Source of the DNA: Pseudomonadota bacterium
GTDB taxonomy: Bacteria; Pseudomonadota; Gammaproteobacteria; Burkholderiales; Thiobacillaceae
Reading direction: 5' to 3'
Length of the DNA: 64,000 bases
NCBI GenBank assembly: GCA_021820845.1
Contig: JAKADC010000001.1
Coordinates: 248,001 to 312,000 of the forward strand
In this document: in pieces, positions 1 through 10,722 of the stretch
Numbering within the stretch: the first letter of the stretch is position 1
Layout of the letters: every line of letters starts with the position of its first letter
Made by a program: the position numbers and the translations under genes
Notes under the pieces: generated by a model
Told to the model about the DNA's origin: nothing
Databases searched by the model: none
What the model saw: the letters and a program-made list of their open reading frames with translations, nothing else

Positions 1-911
1 TCGAACACTCCCTTTTCGAACAAACGTGATGTGGCTTCGTGCCGCAAGTCGTGAAATCTTAACCCTTCCACCTTGGCTGTGACGCAAAGCCGTCGCCAAG
101 CCTTGTTAAAAGAGTCGGATCCGGCCCACCACCAAAATGCCCGCCCATCAATGGAAGCGGGGAGTTTCTTAACGTCCTTCAGTGCACGCACCGCCTCGCT
201 GGAAAGTGGAACCACTCGGAACGCATCGGCGTTCTTCGTTCCCCGCCCCTGGATTCCGCGAATGATCATTACCCGTCTCTGGAGATCGATGTCGGGCCAC
301 GTGACCGACAGTAGCTCGCCCAGGCGCGCGGCGGATTCAACGGCCACGACAATCAGGGCGCGTAGTTGTTTTTCGTCACCGGTCGCTGCCAGCAAATTTT
401 CGAGCTCCTCGCCCTCAAGGCGGCGTTCCCGTGATTTTCCGGGCGGTGGCCGGCTCACCATCGCACAGGGATTCGCAGGGAGCGGCAGCCCCCACTCTTT
501 GCCGGCCAGATCGATGATGCGGGATAGAAGGTTGATTTCCTTGCGCACCGTATCCCCTGACAGACCGGATGCGAGGCGTTTTTTACGGTAATCCGTGACG
601 ATCTTGCTGGACAGAGCTGCGAGCGAGTAAGCACCGAGCTCGGACTCCAGCGTTTTGAGCGCAGGCTTGAAGCCTTTGCCGCGCTTCTTTGGCAGCTCGT
701 CCTCGCGATAGCGCTCAATCAGATCGCGGACCGTAGTCCGTTCGACTTCGCCACGCGAGACGAAGGCGCCGCGATCCATTTCTGACTCAACTGCGCGTGC
801 CCAAGCTTCAGCTTCTTTCCGGGTGTGCCAGGTCTTCGACTGCAAAGGGTAGCCCTTGCGCTTGACGATGGCTTGCCACTGCAGCTCGCCGCGTTTTCGG
901 ATCGTCGCCAT
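1..911 (-). CDS. Tyrosine recombinase (phage/ICE-type integrase), 3' end outside window
   Basis: A continuous frame starts at the ATG at 911 and runs leftward off the window, giving about 303 residues. It begins MATIRKRGELQWQAIV, an Arm-type DNA-binding N-terminus, followed by a SAM-like core-binding region (about 70-150). The catalytic domain shows the first arginine in AARLGELLSV (R196) and the H-x-x-R box in HDLRHEATSRL (H287, R290). The catalytic tyrosine lies beyond the left edge. It sits about 90 bp from a tRNA-Arg(CCU) 3' fragment and is transcribed away from it, the usual place for an integrase just inside an attachment site. No frameshift was seen in the visible part. Family assignment is firm; whether the element is a prophage, ICE or island cannot be told from here. 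Confidence 0.9.
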   Translation of the reverse strand, partial: MATIRKRGELQWQAIVKRKGYPLQSKTWHTRKEAEAWARAVESEMDRGAFVSRGEVERTTVRDLIERYREDELPKKRGKGFKPALKTLESELGAYSLAALSSKIVTDYRKKRLASGLSGDTVRKEINLLSRIIDLAGKEWGLPLPANPCAMVSRPPPGKSRERRLEGEELENLLAATGDEKQLRALIVVAVESAARLGELLSVTWPDIDLQRRVMIIRGIQGRGTKNADAFRVVPLSSEAVRALKDVKKLPASIDGRAFWWWAGSDSFNKAWRRLCVTAKVEGLRFHDLRHEATSRLFEKGVF

Positions 912-1003
912 TTTTTATGTCCGGGTGACAGATGGGTGACAACAATCGTACAGATGAGGCAATAAGTACGCAAATTAAGGCTTAGAGGCCTATAACGTTT
1001 CCC

Positions 1004-1049
1004 TCTCCTAAGGGGTAGGTCGGACGTTCGATTCGTCTTCGGGGCGCCA
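1004..1049 (+). other. Attachment-site copy: 3' fragment of tRNA-Arg(CCU)
   Basis: The stretch can be folded as the 3' half of a tRNA. It has an anticodon loop CTCCTAA (1005-1011, anticodon CCT at 1007-1009). The T arm has stem 1022-1026 paired with 1034-1038 around the loop TTCGATT. An acceptor 3' strand (1039-1045), discriminator G and encoded CCA (1047-1049) follow. No matching 5' half (an acceptor strand like GCCCCGA and a D arm) lies upstream, so this is not a working tRNA gene. Such 3' fragments mark the distal end of elements that recombine in a tRNA anticodon loop. The integrase starting at 911 is immediately inside. The inferred intact tRNA-Arg(CCU) would be at the far left end of the element, outside the window. 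Confidence 0.7.
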
Positions 1050-1181
1050 GATACCAAATTCGATCGGTGCAGCATGCAGGGCACACAAAAGAAAATAGCG
1101 GCCAAGGCCGCTATATTTTTAGGTCTGATCTTGAATCTTCATCCGGGAAGACCGGATATCGAGCACCTTACGAGTGTAAGG

Positions 1182-1257
1182 TGGCGTCCCCACGGGGATT
1201 CGAACCCCGGTTACCGCCGTGAAAGGGCGATGTCCTAGGCCTCTAGACGATGGGGAC
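1182..1257 (-). tRNA. tRNA-Glu (anticodon UUC)
   Basis: A 76-nt cloverleaf with encoded CCA. The 5' strand GTCCCCA (1257 down to 1251) pairs with the 3' acceptor strand. The anticodon loop reads CTTTCAC with anticodon TTC, and the T loop is TTCGAAT. It is probably co-transcribed from the promoter at 1595-1623 with the upstream tRNA-Ala. Confidence 0.95.
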
Positions 1258-1303
1258 CCGGACGACGGCGTGAACCGTCAACTCTACTGCACGGCTTGCG
1301 CCG

Positions 1304-1489
1304 CTACTTCCTGTCGGAAAGCTGGGTGAGGACAACGCCGAGCATCAAACCGACGAATCCCAATGGTACCAGCGAGAGCCATACCTGCGCGTTCCCGCTG
1401 CCACGCAGCATTTCCCAAAAACCAACAATCAATCCGACGGCGCTCAGGATCAGCCCCAGCAGTGTGGTGATGACGCCAAGCTTGTGCAT
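1304..1489 (-). CDS. Small two-helix membrane protein between two tRNA genes
   Basis: A 61-residue protein with two clear hydrophobic segments (about 5-27 and 37-56), a charged end (QLSDRK) and little else. It is unrecognised at family level. It lies in the 248 bp between tRNA-Ala and tRNA-Glu, in the same orientation. The start is the ATG at 1489. The length and two-helix layout suggest a small inner-membrane protein of unknown role. Coding status rests only on the hydrophobic pattern and the absence of a better alternative, so confidence is moderate. Confidence 0.55.
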   Translation of the reverse strand: MHKLGVITTLLGLILSAVGLIVGFWEMLRGSGNAQVWLSLVPLGFVGLMLGVVLTQLSDRK

Positions 1490-1505
1490 CGCACATCCTG
1501 TTAGT

Positions 1506-1581
<76 letters not shown>

Positions 1582-1594
1582 AACGAAGCCGCGC

Positions 1595-1623
1595 ATTCTA
1601 TAGATGCCTCGTACGCTTGTAAA
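1595..1623 (-). promoter_or_regulatory. Sigma70-type promoter for the tRNA-Ala/tRNA-Glu unit
   Basis: Read on the minus strand: TTTACA (1623-1618), a 17-bp spacer, then TAGAAT (1600-1595). The -10 element ends about 14 nt before the tRNA-Ala 5' end. Both hexamers are close to consensus and the spacing is ideal. Confidence 0.7.
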
Positions 1624-1638
1624 GCCTTTGCGGCGATC

Positions 1639-3021
1639 TCAGTCAGGAAAAAGTTTGCCCGGATTCATGAGGCCGTGCGGATCGAATTGTCGCTTGATCG
1701 CCCGCATCAGTTCGAGCGTCGCGGGCTCGATTTCGCGGTCGATGAAGCGGCGTTTTTCGGTGCCGATGCCATGTTCGCCGGAAAGGGTGCCGCCCAGGGC
1801 CAGCGCGCGCAGCAAGATGGCGTCGAGCGCGAGGTGGGCGCGCTCCATTTCGTCGGCGTCGTCCGGATGCACCATCAGATTGACGTGCAGGTTGCCGTTG
1901 CCGGCGTGGCCGAACGACACCACGGCGAGCCGGTGCGTGTCGGCCATGTGGTCGATGAAATCGACGAACTCGGCAAGCTGCGACACCGGCACCACGATGT
2001 CCTCGTTGATCTTCAGCGGCGCGATTCGCTTGACCGCGTGCGACAGCGACCTGCGCGCCGTCCATAGCCGGGCGATGTCGTCGCGCGCGAAGCCGCTCTT
2101 CGTTTCGAGCAGGCCGGCGCCGGCGAGCGCCTGTTCGAGCGCGGCGATCTGGCGCGGCAGGTCTTCCGGCGCGCCGTCGGCCTCGACCATCAGGAGCGCG
2201 CGGGTTCCGGGCGGCAGGTCGTCGGCCGCGCCGGTCGGGCGGATGGCGTCGATGGCGCGCCGGTCCATGAATTCGAGCGCGCTCGGAACCACGGCCTGGC
2301 GCATGACGCGGCTTACCGCATCGAGCGCATCGCGGTTGCTCGCGAAACACAGGCGCAGCGTGGCGACGGCTTCGGGGGCGGGCAACAGCTTCAGCGTGGC
2401 TTCGGTGATCAGCGCCAGCGTGCCGCCGGAGCCCACCAGCAACCGGGTGAGGTCGTAGCCGGTGACGCCCTTGGTCGTGCGGCAGCCGGTGCGGATTTCC
2501 TCGCCGCGGCCGGTGACGGCGCGCAGCCCCAGCACGTAGTCGCGGGTGACGCCGTACTTGACGGCGCGCGGTCCCCCCGCGTTCATCGCGAGGTTGCCGC
2601 CGATGCGGCAATACGCGCTGCTGCCGGGATCGGGCGGATAGAACAGGCCGGCGCTGCGCGCGATGCGGTCGATTTCGTCGGTCACCACGCCCGGCTCGAC
2701 GACGATGAGCCGGTTGGCGGGGTCGAATTCGAGCACCCGTCGCATGCATTCGAAGCTGACCACGACGCTGCCGGGCGACGGCAAGGCGCCGCCGACGTTG
2801 CCGGAGCCGGCGCCGCGCGGCGTCAGGGCGACGCGATGCTCGAAGGCGACGCGCGCGAGCGCGGCGACATCGGCGTGCGAAGCGGGGAACAGCACCGCGT
2901 CGGGCACGACCCGGCGCGGCGTCTCGTCGCAGGCGTAGGCCTCGCAGGCGGCCGCCTCGTCGAAGACGCGGTCGGCGCCGAGGGCGGCGCGGAAAGCGGC
3001 GAGTGCGGGCGCGGGGAGCAT
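1639..3021 (-). CDS. FAD-linked oxidase, GlcD/D-lactate dehydrogenase family
   Basis: A 460-residue flavoprotein of the PCMH-type FAD-binding family. The N-terminal FAD domain shows TPRGAGSGNVGGALP (about 68-82) and the glycine-rich GGNLAMNAGGPRAVKYGVTRDY (residues about 142-163). The C-terminal cap shows FGHAGNGNLH and SGEHGIGTEKR, both typical of GlcD and D-lactate dehydrogenases. The expected reaction is FAD-dependent oxidation of a D-2-hydroxyacid (glycolate or D-lactate), passing electrons to quinone or cytochrome c. No glcE/glcF partner is adjacent, so a single-subunit D-lactate dehydrogenase is about as likely as a glycolate oxidase subunit. It is followed closely by the leftward SseB-like gene upstream at 3041, suggesting an operon. 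The substrate cannot be read from the sequence. Confidence 0.88.
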   Translation of the reverse strand: MLPAPALAAFRAALGADRVFDEAAACEAYACDETPRRVVPDAVLFPASHADVAALARVAFEHRVALTPRGAGSGNVGGALPSPGSVVVSFECMRRVLEFDPANRLIVVEPGVVTDEIDRIARSAGLFYPPDPGSSAYCRIGGNLAMNAGGPRAVKYGVTRDYVLGLRAVTGRGEEIRTGCRTTKGVTGYDLTRLLVGSGGTLALITEATLKLLPAPEAVATLRLCFASNRDALDAVSRVMRQAVVPSALEFMDRRAIDAIRPTGAADDLPPGTRALLMVEADGAPEDLPRQIAALEQALAGAGLLETKSGFARDDIARLWTARRSLSHAVKRIAPLKINEDIVVPVSQLAEFVDFIDHMADTHRLAVVSFGHAGNGNLHVNLMVHPDDADEMERAHLALDAILLRALALGGTLSGEHGIGTEKRRFIDREIEPATLELMRAIKRQFDPHGLMNPGKLFPD

Positions 3022-3040
3022 GAAGTCGGCGGGCAGGACG

Positions 3041-3460
3041 TCAGGCGCTGTGCTCGGGGGGGAGTTGCGCGACCAGCTGCGCGATCGTGTCGGCGTCGAA
3101 GTCCATGCCGATGTCCCAACCCGGGTTCAGCGCGATCGGAACGCCGCCGCCGATGCGGCGCAGCAGCCACGAAAACTCGGTCAGCAGGCCGCCCGAAAAA
3201 CCGGGGAAATGCTCGACGAAAGGTTTGGCGCGATCGGGGCTGGTGAAAACGACCAGCACGCGCTCGCCGTCCTCGTCCTCGATGATCAGCGGCTCGGCCT
3301 GCGTCGAGCGCTGGAAACCCTGGATGGCATCCTTCTCGTCGCGCACGGGCATGAACAACTGCTCGTCGAGCAGCCGCAGCACGAAAGTCTCGGGGGCGAG
3401 CGTGCCGGCATGGACGGCGGCGAGCTGCTCTTCGAGGGCGTTGTGGGGAACGAGGTTCAT
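3041..3460 (-). CDS. SseB N-terminal-domain protein
   Basis: A 139-residue soluble protein that matches the SseB N-terminal domain pattern: an early ALEEQLAAVHAGTLAPETF, then LLDEQLFMPV, LIIEDEDGERVLVVFTSPDRAKPF and the late GIPxxxNPGW-like segment VPIALNPGWDIGMDF. SseB-family proteins are cytoplasmic and poorly defined (named for enhanced serine sensitivity). It lies 19 bp upstream of the FAD oxidase in the same orientation, so the two may be co-transcribed. No catalytic motif is evident. Confidence 0.75.
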   Translation of the reverse strand: MNLVPHNALEEQLAAVHAGTLAPETFVLRLLDEQLFMPVRDEKDAIQGFQRSTQAEPLIIEDEDGERVLVVFTSPDRAKPFVEHFPGFSGGLLTEFSWLLRRIGGGVPIALNPGWDIGMDFDADTIAQLVAQLPPEHSA

Positions 3461-3539
3461 GGCGATTGGGCGGGACGGATCGGGGCAAGGGCCAGTGTAC
3501 CGTATATGCCGCGCCGCTTGCGCGGGTTCCCCGCGGGCT

Positions 3540-3971
3540 CTACGGCTCCCAGCGCTCCGGGTGCGCCCAGAAACGGGAATTGAGCCAGTCCGGCACGGTC
3601 TTGTAGGTCGTGAGATCGTACTCGTAGATGCGCACGTTTTCCGCGCTGTCGGTCGCGCAGAGCGCGAAGCCGAGGGCGCGGAAAGCGCTTTCGTCCAGCG
3701 CGCAGCCGGGCGCGGCGACGATCAGCATGTGGGGCGCGACATAAAGCCGCGTCTGGCTGACGAGGTGCTGCGCCTGCCGCGCGTCCAGGCCGTCGAGCGC
3801 GTCGATGCCGAGCGCCAGTGTGCACGGCGGCCCCGGCGGCGCGTCCGGCGCGCGCACGGGCGTGCCGGGCAGCACGTCGCGGGACATTTGATCGGCGCGC
3901 GCATCGAGCGCGCAGATGCTCTCAGGCCGGATGTCCAGCAGGCGCGCCCGCAGATGATCGCGCCAGGTCAC
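3540..3971 (-). CDS. DUF6231-like conserved protein
   Basis: A 143-residue protein starting at a GTG that overlaps the stop of the upstream RDD gene by four bases (GTGA), a sign of translational coupling. It begins VTWRDHLRARLLDIRPESI. It ends in an aromatic tail, YEYDLTTYKTVPDWLNSRFWAHPERWEP split over residues about 116-143. The middle, HLVSQTRLYVAPHMLIVA, looks like a buried strand. I associate this tail with the proteobacterial family DUF6231 from memory. No function is known to me. A longer upstream extension in the same frame lies antisense-like over the RDD gene and was rejected. Confidence 0.7.
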   Translation of the reverse strand: MTWRDHLRARLLDIRPESICALDARADQMSRDVLPGTPVRAPDAPPGPPCTLALGIDALDGLDARQAQHLVSQTRLYVAPHMLIVAAPGCALDESAFRALGFALCATDSAENVRIYEYDLTTYKTVPDWLNSRFWAHPERWEP

Positions 3972-4405
3972 GCCTTGCGCGGCACGCGCACGAGTCGCGT
4001 GCCTGCAATGCGGTCGTGCAGAAACTGCCGGTCGCGGTCGAACAAGGCCCACCAGAAGCCGGCGCCCGCCAGCAGCAAGCCGGCCAGGGCAACGATGAAA
4101 CGCAGCGCGGACTGGCGAAGCGTGACGCGGCCGCCGCTCTGGTCCACCAGCCGGATGCGCCAGGTCTTCATCGCCAGGGTTTGCCCGCTGCGCATCCAGA
4201 AGGTGCTGAAGTAGGCGAACAGAATGGCCGTCAGATAAAGCTGGAAGGCGAAATGGCGCCACCCGGCTTCGGCGCTTCCAACGAGGTAGAGAAACGGAAG
4301 CGTGGCGATGAAGAGCACCGCGGCGACCAGCAGCAATTCGTAGATCATCGCCGCGAGGCGGGCCAGAAGGGAGGCGGGGACGAGGGATATTGCGTTGTCT
4401 TGCAT
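3968..4405 (-). CDS. RDD-family inner-membrane protein
   Basis: About 145 residues from the ATG at 4405 (MQDNAISLVPASLLARL); a GTG 33 bases further upstream is an alternative. Three hydrophobic segments are visible: AAMIYELLLVAAVLFIATLPF, a second in FQLYLTAILFAYFSTFW, and LRFIVALAGLLLAGAGFWW. The arginine and aspartates that name the family appear as LARLAAMIYE, KTWRIRLVDQSGG and FDRDRQFLHDRIAGTRLV. RDD proteins are small integral membrane proteins proposed to take part in transport. It is coupled to the DUF6231-like gene downstream. Confidence 0.85.
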   Translation of the reverse strand: MQDNAISLVPASLLARLAAMIYELLLVAAVLFIATLPFLYLVGSAEAGWRHFAFQLYLTAILFAYFSTFWMRSGQTLAMKTWRIRLVDQSGGRVTLRQSALRFIVALAGLLLAGAGFWWALFDRDRQFLHDRIAGTRLVRVPRKA

Positions 4406-4485
4406 GGAGGTTCTATATTGCGACTCAAGGTGCGACACTTTGCCACAGCGCGCCGCATATAAATCAAAACCGAGGAGGAGGCCCG

Positions 4486-4890
4486 ATGCACATCGTAAAG
4501 CAACTCATGGCTATTCCTGGCGTCATCGCTGCCGGCGAATATGCATACCGTGGCGACAGGTTCTCCTATCAGGGCGCCCTGACCGACGAATTCGCGCGCA
4601 TGGCGTCCATCCTGTGCCGCGCCAATACCCTGTCGGTCAACATGCAGTGCGAGATCTTCGACTCCTTCGCGGAAAACTGCGGCTGCCGCCCGGTGCAGGG
4701 CTGGATTGTCCGCGGCGCGCAGGTGACCGTGTGCGCGGTCGGCAACTATTTTTCCTTCATCGAAAACCGCGACGAACTGTTGAACGACGTGATGACCATC
4801 ATGCGCGCCAAAGTCGGCGACGTACAGGATGACCTGCTGGCCAGCCTGTACGCGCGGTTGGGAGGCGACACCAAAGAAGCGTTGTACTGA
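4486..4890 (+). CDS. DUF2173-like protein, copy 1 of 3
   Basis: A 134-residue cytoplasmic protein with a strong ribosome site (GAGGAGGAG) before the ATG at 4486. It begins MHIVKQLMAIPGVIAAGEYAYRGD split as a short helix and strand. The conserved core is PVQGWIVRGAQVTVCAVGNY (about 77-96), followed by an amphipathic helix. The same layout recurs in the next two genes, in particular QGWIV-x-GA-x-x-TVC-x-x-GN. I recall this as the uncharacterised DUF2173 family, found in sulfur- and iron-oxidising proteobacteria. It carries a C-terminal extension (QDDLLASLYARLGGDTKEALY) the others lack. No biochemical role is known to me. Confidence 0.8.
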   Translation: MHIVKQLMAIPGVIAAGEYAYRGDRFSYQGALTDEFARMASILCRANTLSVNMQCEIFDSFAENCGCRPVQGWIVRGAQVTVCAVGNYFSFIENRDELLNDVMTIMRAKVGDVQDDLLASLYARLGGDTKEALY

Positions 4891-4973
4891 AGTCGGGTAT
4901 TAATTCCGATATTAGTGTCTGATATCGAAGTCCGATATTAAAGTCCGATTTGCAATAGACAGGGGGCGTTCAC
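4891..4973 (+). repeat. Short imperfect direct repeats between DUF2173-like genes 1 and 2
   Basis: The intergenic stretch is AT-rich and repeats a motif close to AGTCCGATATTAA: variants occur around 4891, 4908, 4930 and 4942, ending in AGTCCGATTT. A 9-base core CCGATATTA is seen twice exactly. It could be a protein-binding array or a slippage product. Confidence 0.55.
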
Positions 4974-5312
4974 ATGGATCTACAAGAAATGATGGGCCTG
5001 CCGGGCGCGCTCGCCGCGTTCACCTACAGCGACAGGGGCGACCTGCAATCGCACGTGCTGCGCGAGGGCACCGAGCTGACCCCGCAGGTGCTGGACTTGC
5101 TGGCGCGTTCGTGCGTCGCCAACCAGGCAATCGCCGAGATGGAGGCGCGCGGATGGGAAGCGCTGACGGGCCAGAGCGGGTTCCAGCCGCTCAAGGGCTT
5201 CTCGGTCGTCGGCCTCGAATGGTCGGTGGTGGTCAACGGCAACTGCGGCGTGGTCGTCAGGAATCGCGATGCCGACTACGAAGCCGCGTTCAACGCCCTG
5301 CAGGCACCGTGA
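4974..5312 (+). CDS. DUF2173-like protein, copy 2 of 3
   Basis: A 112-residue protein. It begins MDLQEMMGLPGALAAFTYSD and keeps the family plan: short N-terminal helix, strand, long helix, then PLKGFSVVGLEWSVVVNGN in place of copy 1's QGWIVRGAQVTVCAVGN. The cysteine of the TVC box is replaced by valine (SVVV). It ends ten bases before copy 3 starts, so those two are almost certainly co-transcribed. It is probably a paralogue formed by tandem duplication and diverged strongly. Confidence 0.8.
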   Translation: MDLQEMMGLPGALAAFTYSDRGDLQSHVLREGTELTPQVLDLLARSCVANQAIAEMEARGWEALTGQSGFQPLKGFSVVGLEWSVVVNGNCGVVVRNRDADYEAAFNALQAP

Positions 5313-5322
5313 GGAGGCGCGC

Positions 5323-5658
5323 ATGTCGCTGAGAAAAATTCTGGTGCTCGACGGCGTGACCGCGGTGTGCCGCTTTCGCGACGACGGCGTGGTCATGGAA
5401 GCCGAAGGCCTGCTGCCGCAGGACCTGATGGAGCGCCTCGCGAAATTCGCCCAGTGGTACCGCCGCCTGGTGTCGGGCAACACCGACCTGCTGTCGCTGT
5501 TCACCCAAATGCGCGGCTGGTCGCCGTCGCAGGGCTGGATCGTGCAGGGCGCCTCGACGACGGTGTGCAGTTGGGGCAACGTCGTCTGCATGTTCCAGAG
5601 CGCGGAGGGCTCGCTCAACGAGGTTATGCAGGCCTTGCGCGACGTGGCGAACGAATAG
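5323..5658 (+). CDS. DUF2173-like protein, copy 3 of 3
   Basis: A 111-residue protein. The ribosome site GAGGAGG overlaps the stop region of copy 2. Its core SQGWIVQGASTTVCSWGNVV matches copy 1 closely, including the TVC cysteine and the GN turn. It starts MSLRKILVLDGVTAVCRFRD and ends with the amphipathic helix SLNEVMQALRDVANE. A strong Rho-independent terminator follows at 5704, closing the three-gene unit before ilvI. Confidence 0.8.
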   Translation: MSLRKILVLDGVTAVCRFRDDGVVMEAEGLLPQDLMERLAKFAQWYRRLVSGNTDLLSLFTQMRGWSPSQGWIVQGASTTVCSWGNVVCMFQSAEGSLNEVMQALRDVANE

Positions 5659-5703
5659 CCGCGCGAGCGGCGCCGGCGCGCCTCGGAAACGCGCATCCAC
5701 AAA

Positions 5704-5727
5704 GCCCCTCCCTGTGGAGGGGTTTTT
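5704..5727 (+). terminator. Rho-independent terminator after the DUF2173-like genes
   Basis: A perfect 7-bp stem CCCCTCC/GGAGGGG (5705-5711 with 5716-5722) closes a CTGT loop and is followed by five T residues. Confidence 0.85.
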
Positions 5728-5807
5728 GTTGCCGGGCGGCGCGCATGCCGCCGCGAGCGGAAAAGAGGGCGAAAAACCACTCCGGAGCGTTGGAATGGCG
5801 TGGTTTC

Positions 5808-5837
5808 TTGACCGAAACACGACAAAACGATTACCCT
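5808..5837 (+). promoter_or_regulatory. Candidate promoter for ilvIHC
   Basis: TTGACC (5808-5813), an 18-bp spacer and TACCCT (5832-5837) lie 37 bp before the ilvI start. The -35 is good, the -10 weak. No leader peptide or T-box-like structure was seen. Confidence 0.35.
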
Positions 5838-5873
5838 CACAGGTTCACCAACGAATTGATTTTTTGCCAGTTT

Positions 5874-9144
<3,271 letters not shown>

Positions 9145-9160
9145 TGCGTGCGTGACGCCG

Positions 9161-9203
9161 GGGGTGAGGCGCGGGGCGTTGGCCCTGTGCCTCACCCCTT
9201 TCT
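9161..9203 (+). terminator. Hairpin between ilvC and psd, terminator-like
   Basis: A perfect 10-bp stem GGGGTGAGGC (9161-9170) pairs with GCCTCACCCC (9189-9198) around an 18-nt GC-rich loop, followed by TTTCT. It may end or attenuate ilvIHC transcription before psd at 9224. Confidence 0.6.
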
Positions 9204-9223
9204 ACTGGCTCCTGACTGAACTT

Positions 9224-9850
9224 ATGACACATCCCCCCATCGCCCGCGAGGGCTGGCTGGTTCTCCTGGCCGCGTTCGCGGCCGCACTGATCGCGACCTG
9301 GATCGTCGGCTGGTGGTCGATACCGTTCTGGATCTGGGCGGTGTTCGCGCTGCAGTTTTTCCGCGACCCCGCGCGCGTGCCGCCGGCCGACCCCGACGCC
9401 GTGATCTCGCCGGCCGACGGCCGCATCGTTTCGGTGGAAAAGGTGCGCGACGAATATCTCGACCGCGACGCGCTGAAGATCAGCGTGTTCATGAACGTGT
9501 TCAACGTTCATTCGAACAAGAGTCCGGTCGACGGCGAGGTCAAGGGGCGCTGGTACACGCCGGGCAGTTTCGTGAACGCCGACCTCGACAAGGCCTCCGC
9601 CGAAAACGAGCGCAACGCCCTCTGGATACGGAGCCCGCGCGGCGACGTTACCTCGGTCCAGATCGCCGGCCTGATCGCACGCCGCATCCTGTGCTACGCG
9701 CAGACCGGTGACATGCTCGTACGCGGCCAGCGCTACGGCTTCATCCGCTTCGGTTCGCGTGTCGACGTGTATGTCCCGACCACGGCGCATCCCGAGGTTT
9801 CGATTGGGCAAAAAGTCACGGGCGGGCGTACCATACTGGCTCGCTGGTAA
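9224..9850 (+). CDS. psd: Phosphatidylserine decarboxylase proenzyme
   Basis: About 208 residues from the ATG at 9224 ([11 protein letters not shown]); an upstream GTG would run through the hairpin and is unlikely. The short form of the enzyme, with two N-terminal hydrophobic segments (about 12-45). It has the conserved [14 protein letters not shown] and the self-cleavage site FGSRVD, where the Gly-Ser bond is broken to form the pyruvoyl cofactor. It converts phosphatidylserine to phosphatidylethanolamine in the inner membrane. pssA, the preceding enzyme in the pathway, follows directly. Confidence 0.95.
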   Translation: MTHPPIAREGWLVLLAAFAAALIATWIVGWWSIPFWIWAVFALQFFRDPARVPPADPDAVISPADGRIVSVEKVRDEYLDRDALKISVFMNVFNVHSNKSPVDGEVKGRWYTPGSFVNADLDKASAENERNALWIRSPRGDVTSVQIAGLIARRILCYAQTGDMLVRGQRYGFIRFGSRVDVYVPTTAHPEVSIGQKVTGGRTILARW

Positions 9851-9913
9851 TTCCGGGCAGGTCGGCGCCGGGTTGCCGCGGGAAAATCCCCCTTAACGCG
9901 TTCCCAGGCCCCC

Positions 9914-10708
9914 ATGCTCGAATTCCACCATCGCAGAAGCGGATTGAAACGCCCCCGGATGCGTGACCGCGGCATCTACCTGCTGCCCAACCTGTTCACC
10001 ACCGGCGCACTGTTCGCCGGGTTCTACGCGGTGGTGCAGGCGATGAACGGGCGCTTCGAGCACGCGGCCGTCGCGATTTTCATCGCGATGGTGCTCGACG
10101 GACTCGACGGGCGCGTTGCCCGCATGACCCACACGCAAAGCGCCTTCGGTGCCGAATACGACAGCCTGTCCGACATGGTGTCGTTCGGCGTCGCCCCCGC
10201 GCTGGTGATCTACGAGTTCGCCCTGCAGGGCATGGGCAAGTTCGGATGGATCGCCGCCTTCGTCTATTGCGCAGGCGCAGCGCTGCGGCTGGCGCGCTTC
10301 AATACCCAGATCGACACCGTCACCGACAAGCGCTTTTTCCAGGGGCTGCCCAGCCCCTCGGCAGCGGCTCTGGTGGCGGGCTTCGTCTGGGTGATGGTCG
10401 AATACCGCGTCGACGGACACGACGTGCGCTGGCTCGCTGCGGTGATCGCGCTGTTCGGCGGGCTCACGATGGTCAGCAACCTGCGCTATTACAGCGGCAA
10501 GGAAATCAACCTCAGAAGAAGCGTGCCGTTCTTCGTCATCCTGTTGATCGTGCTGGCGTTCATCCTGGTGTCCACGAGTCCCCCCGAAGTGCTGTTCGTC
10601 GTGTTCCTGCTCTACGGCCTGTCGGGATATGCCGATATCGCGCTGCGGCGAATCCGCCACAGAAAGGCCTCGGAAGCGGCAGACCCCTTGCAGGGCGGCG
10701 AAAATTAG
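9914..10708 (+). CDS. pssA: CDP-diacylglycerol-serine O-phosphatidyltransferase
   Basis: A 264-residue integral membrane protein of the CDP-alcohol phosphatidyltransferase family. The signature D-G-x2-A-R-x8-G-x3-D-x3-D is seen in DGLDGRVARMTHTQSAFGAE followed by YDSLSD (about 57-85). Roughly seven to eight hydrophobic segments follow. It makes phosphatidylserine from CDP-diacylglycerol and serine, feeding Psd. The start at 9914 gives a basic N-terminus; the ATG at 9962 is an alternative. It lies 63 bp after psd. Confidence 0.95.
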   Translation: MLEFHHRRSGLKRPRMRDRGIYLLPNLFTTGALFAGFYAVVQAMNGRFEHAAVAIFIAMVLDGLDGRVARMTHTQSAFGAEYDSLSDMVSFGVAPALVIYEFALQGMGKFGWIAAFVYCAGAALRLARFNTQIDTVTDKRFFQGLPSPSAAALVAGFVWVMVEYRVDGHDVRWLAAVIALFGGLTMVSNLRYYSGKEINLRRSVPFFVILLIVLAFILVSTSPPEVLFVVFLLYGLSGYADIALRRIRHRKASEAADPLQGGEN

Positions 10709-10721
10709 ATAGAATTTTCGC
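10698..10721 (+). repeat. Perfect 9-bp inverted repeat at the pssA end
   Basis: GCGAAAATT (10698-10706) and AATTTTCGC (10713-10721) flank AGATAG. It covers the pssA stop and ends one base before the ATG of the candidate leucine leader peptide. It could be a weak terminator or fold over the leader start. Confidence 0.6.
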
Positions 10722-10722
10722 C

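Noticed and set aside
961-1049. A complete functional tRNA-Arg(CCU) gene
   Set aside because: The T arm and acceptor 3' strand are good, but no D arm or 5' acceptor strand lies upstream, and the anticodon stem is only four pairs.
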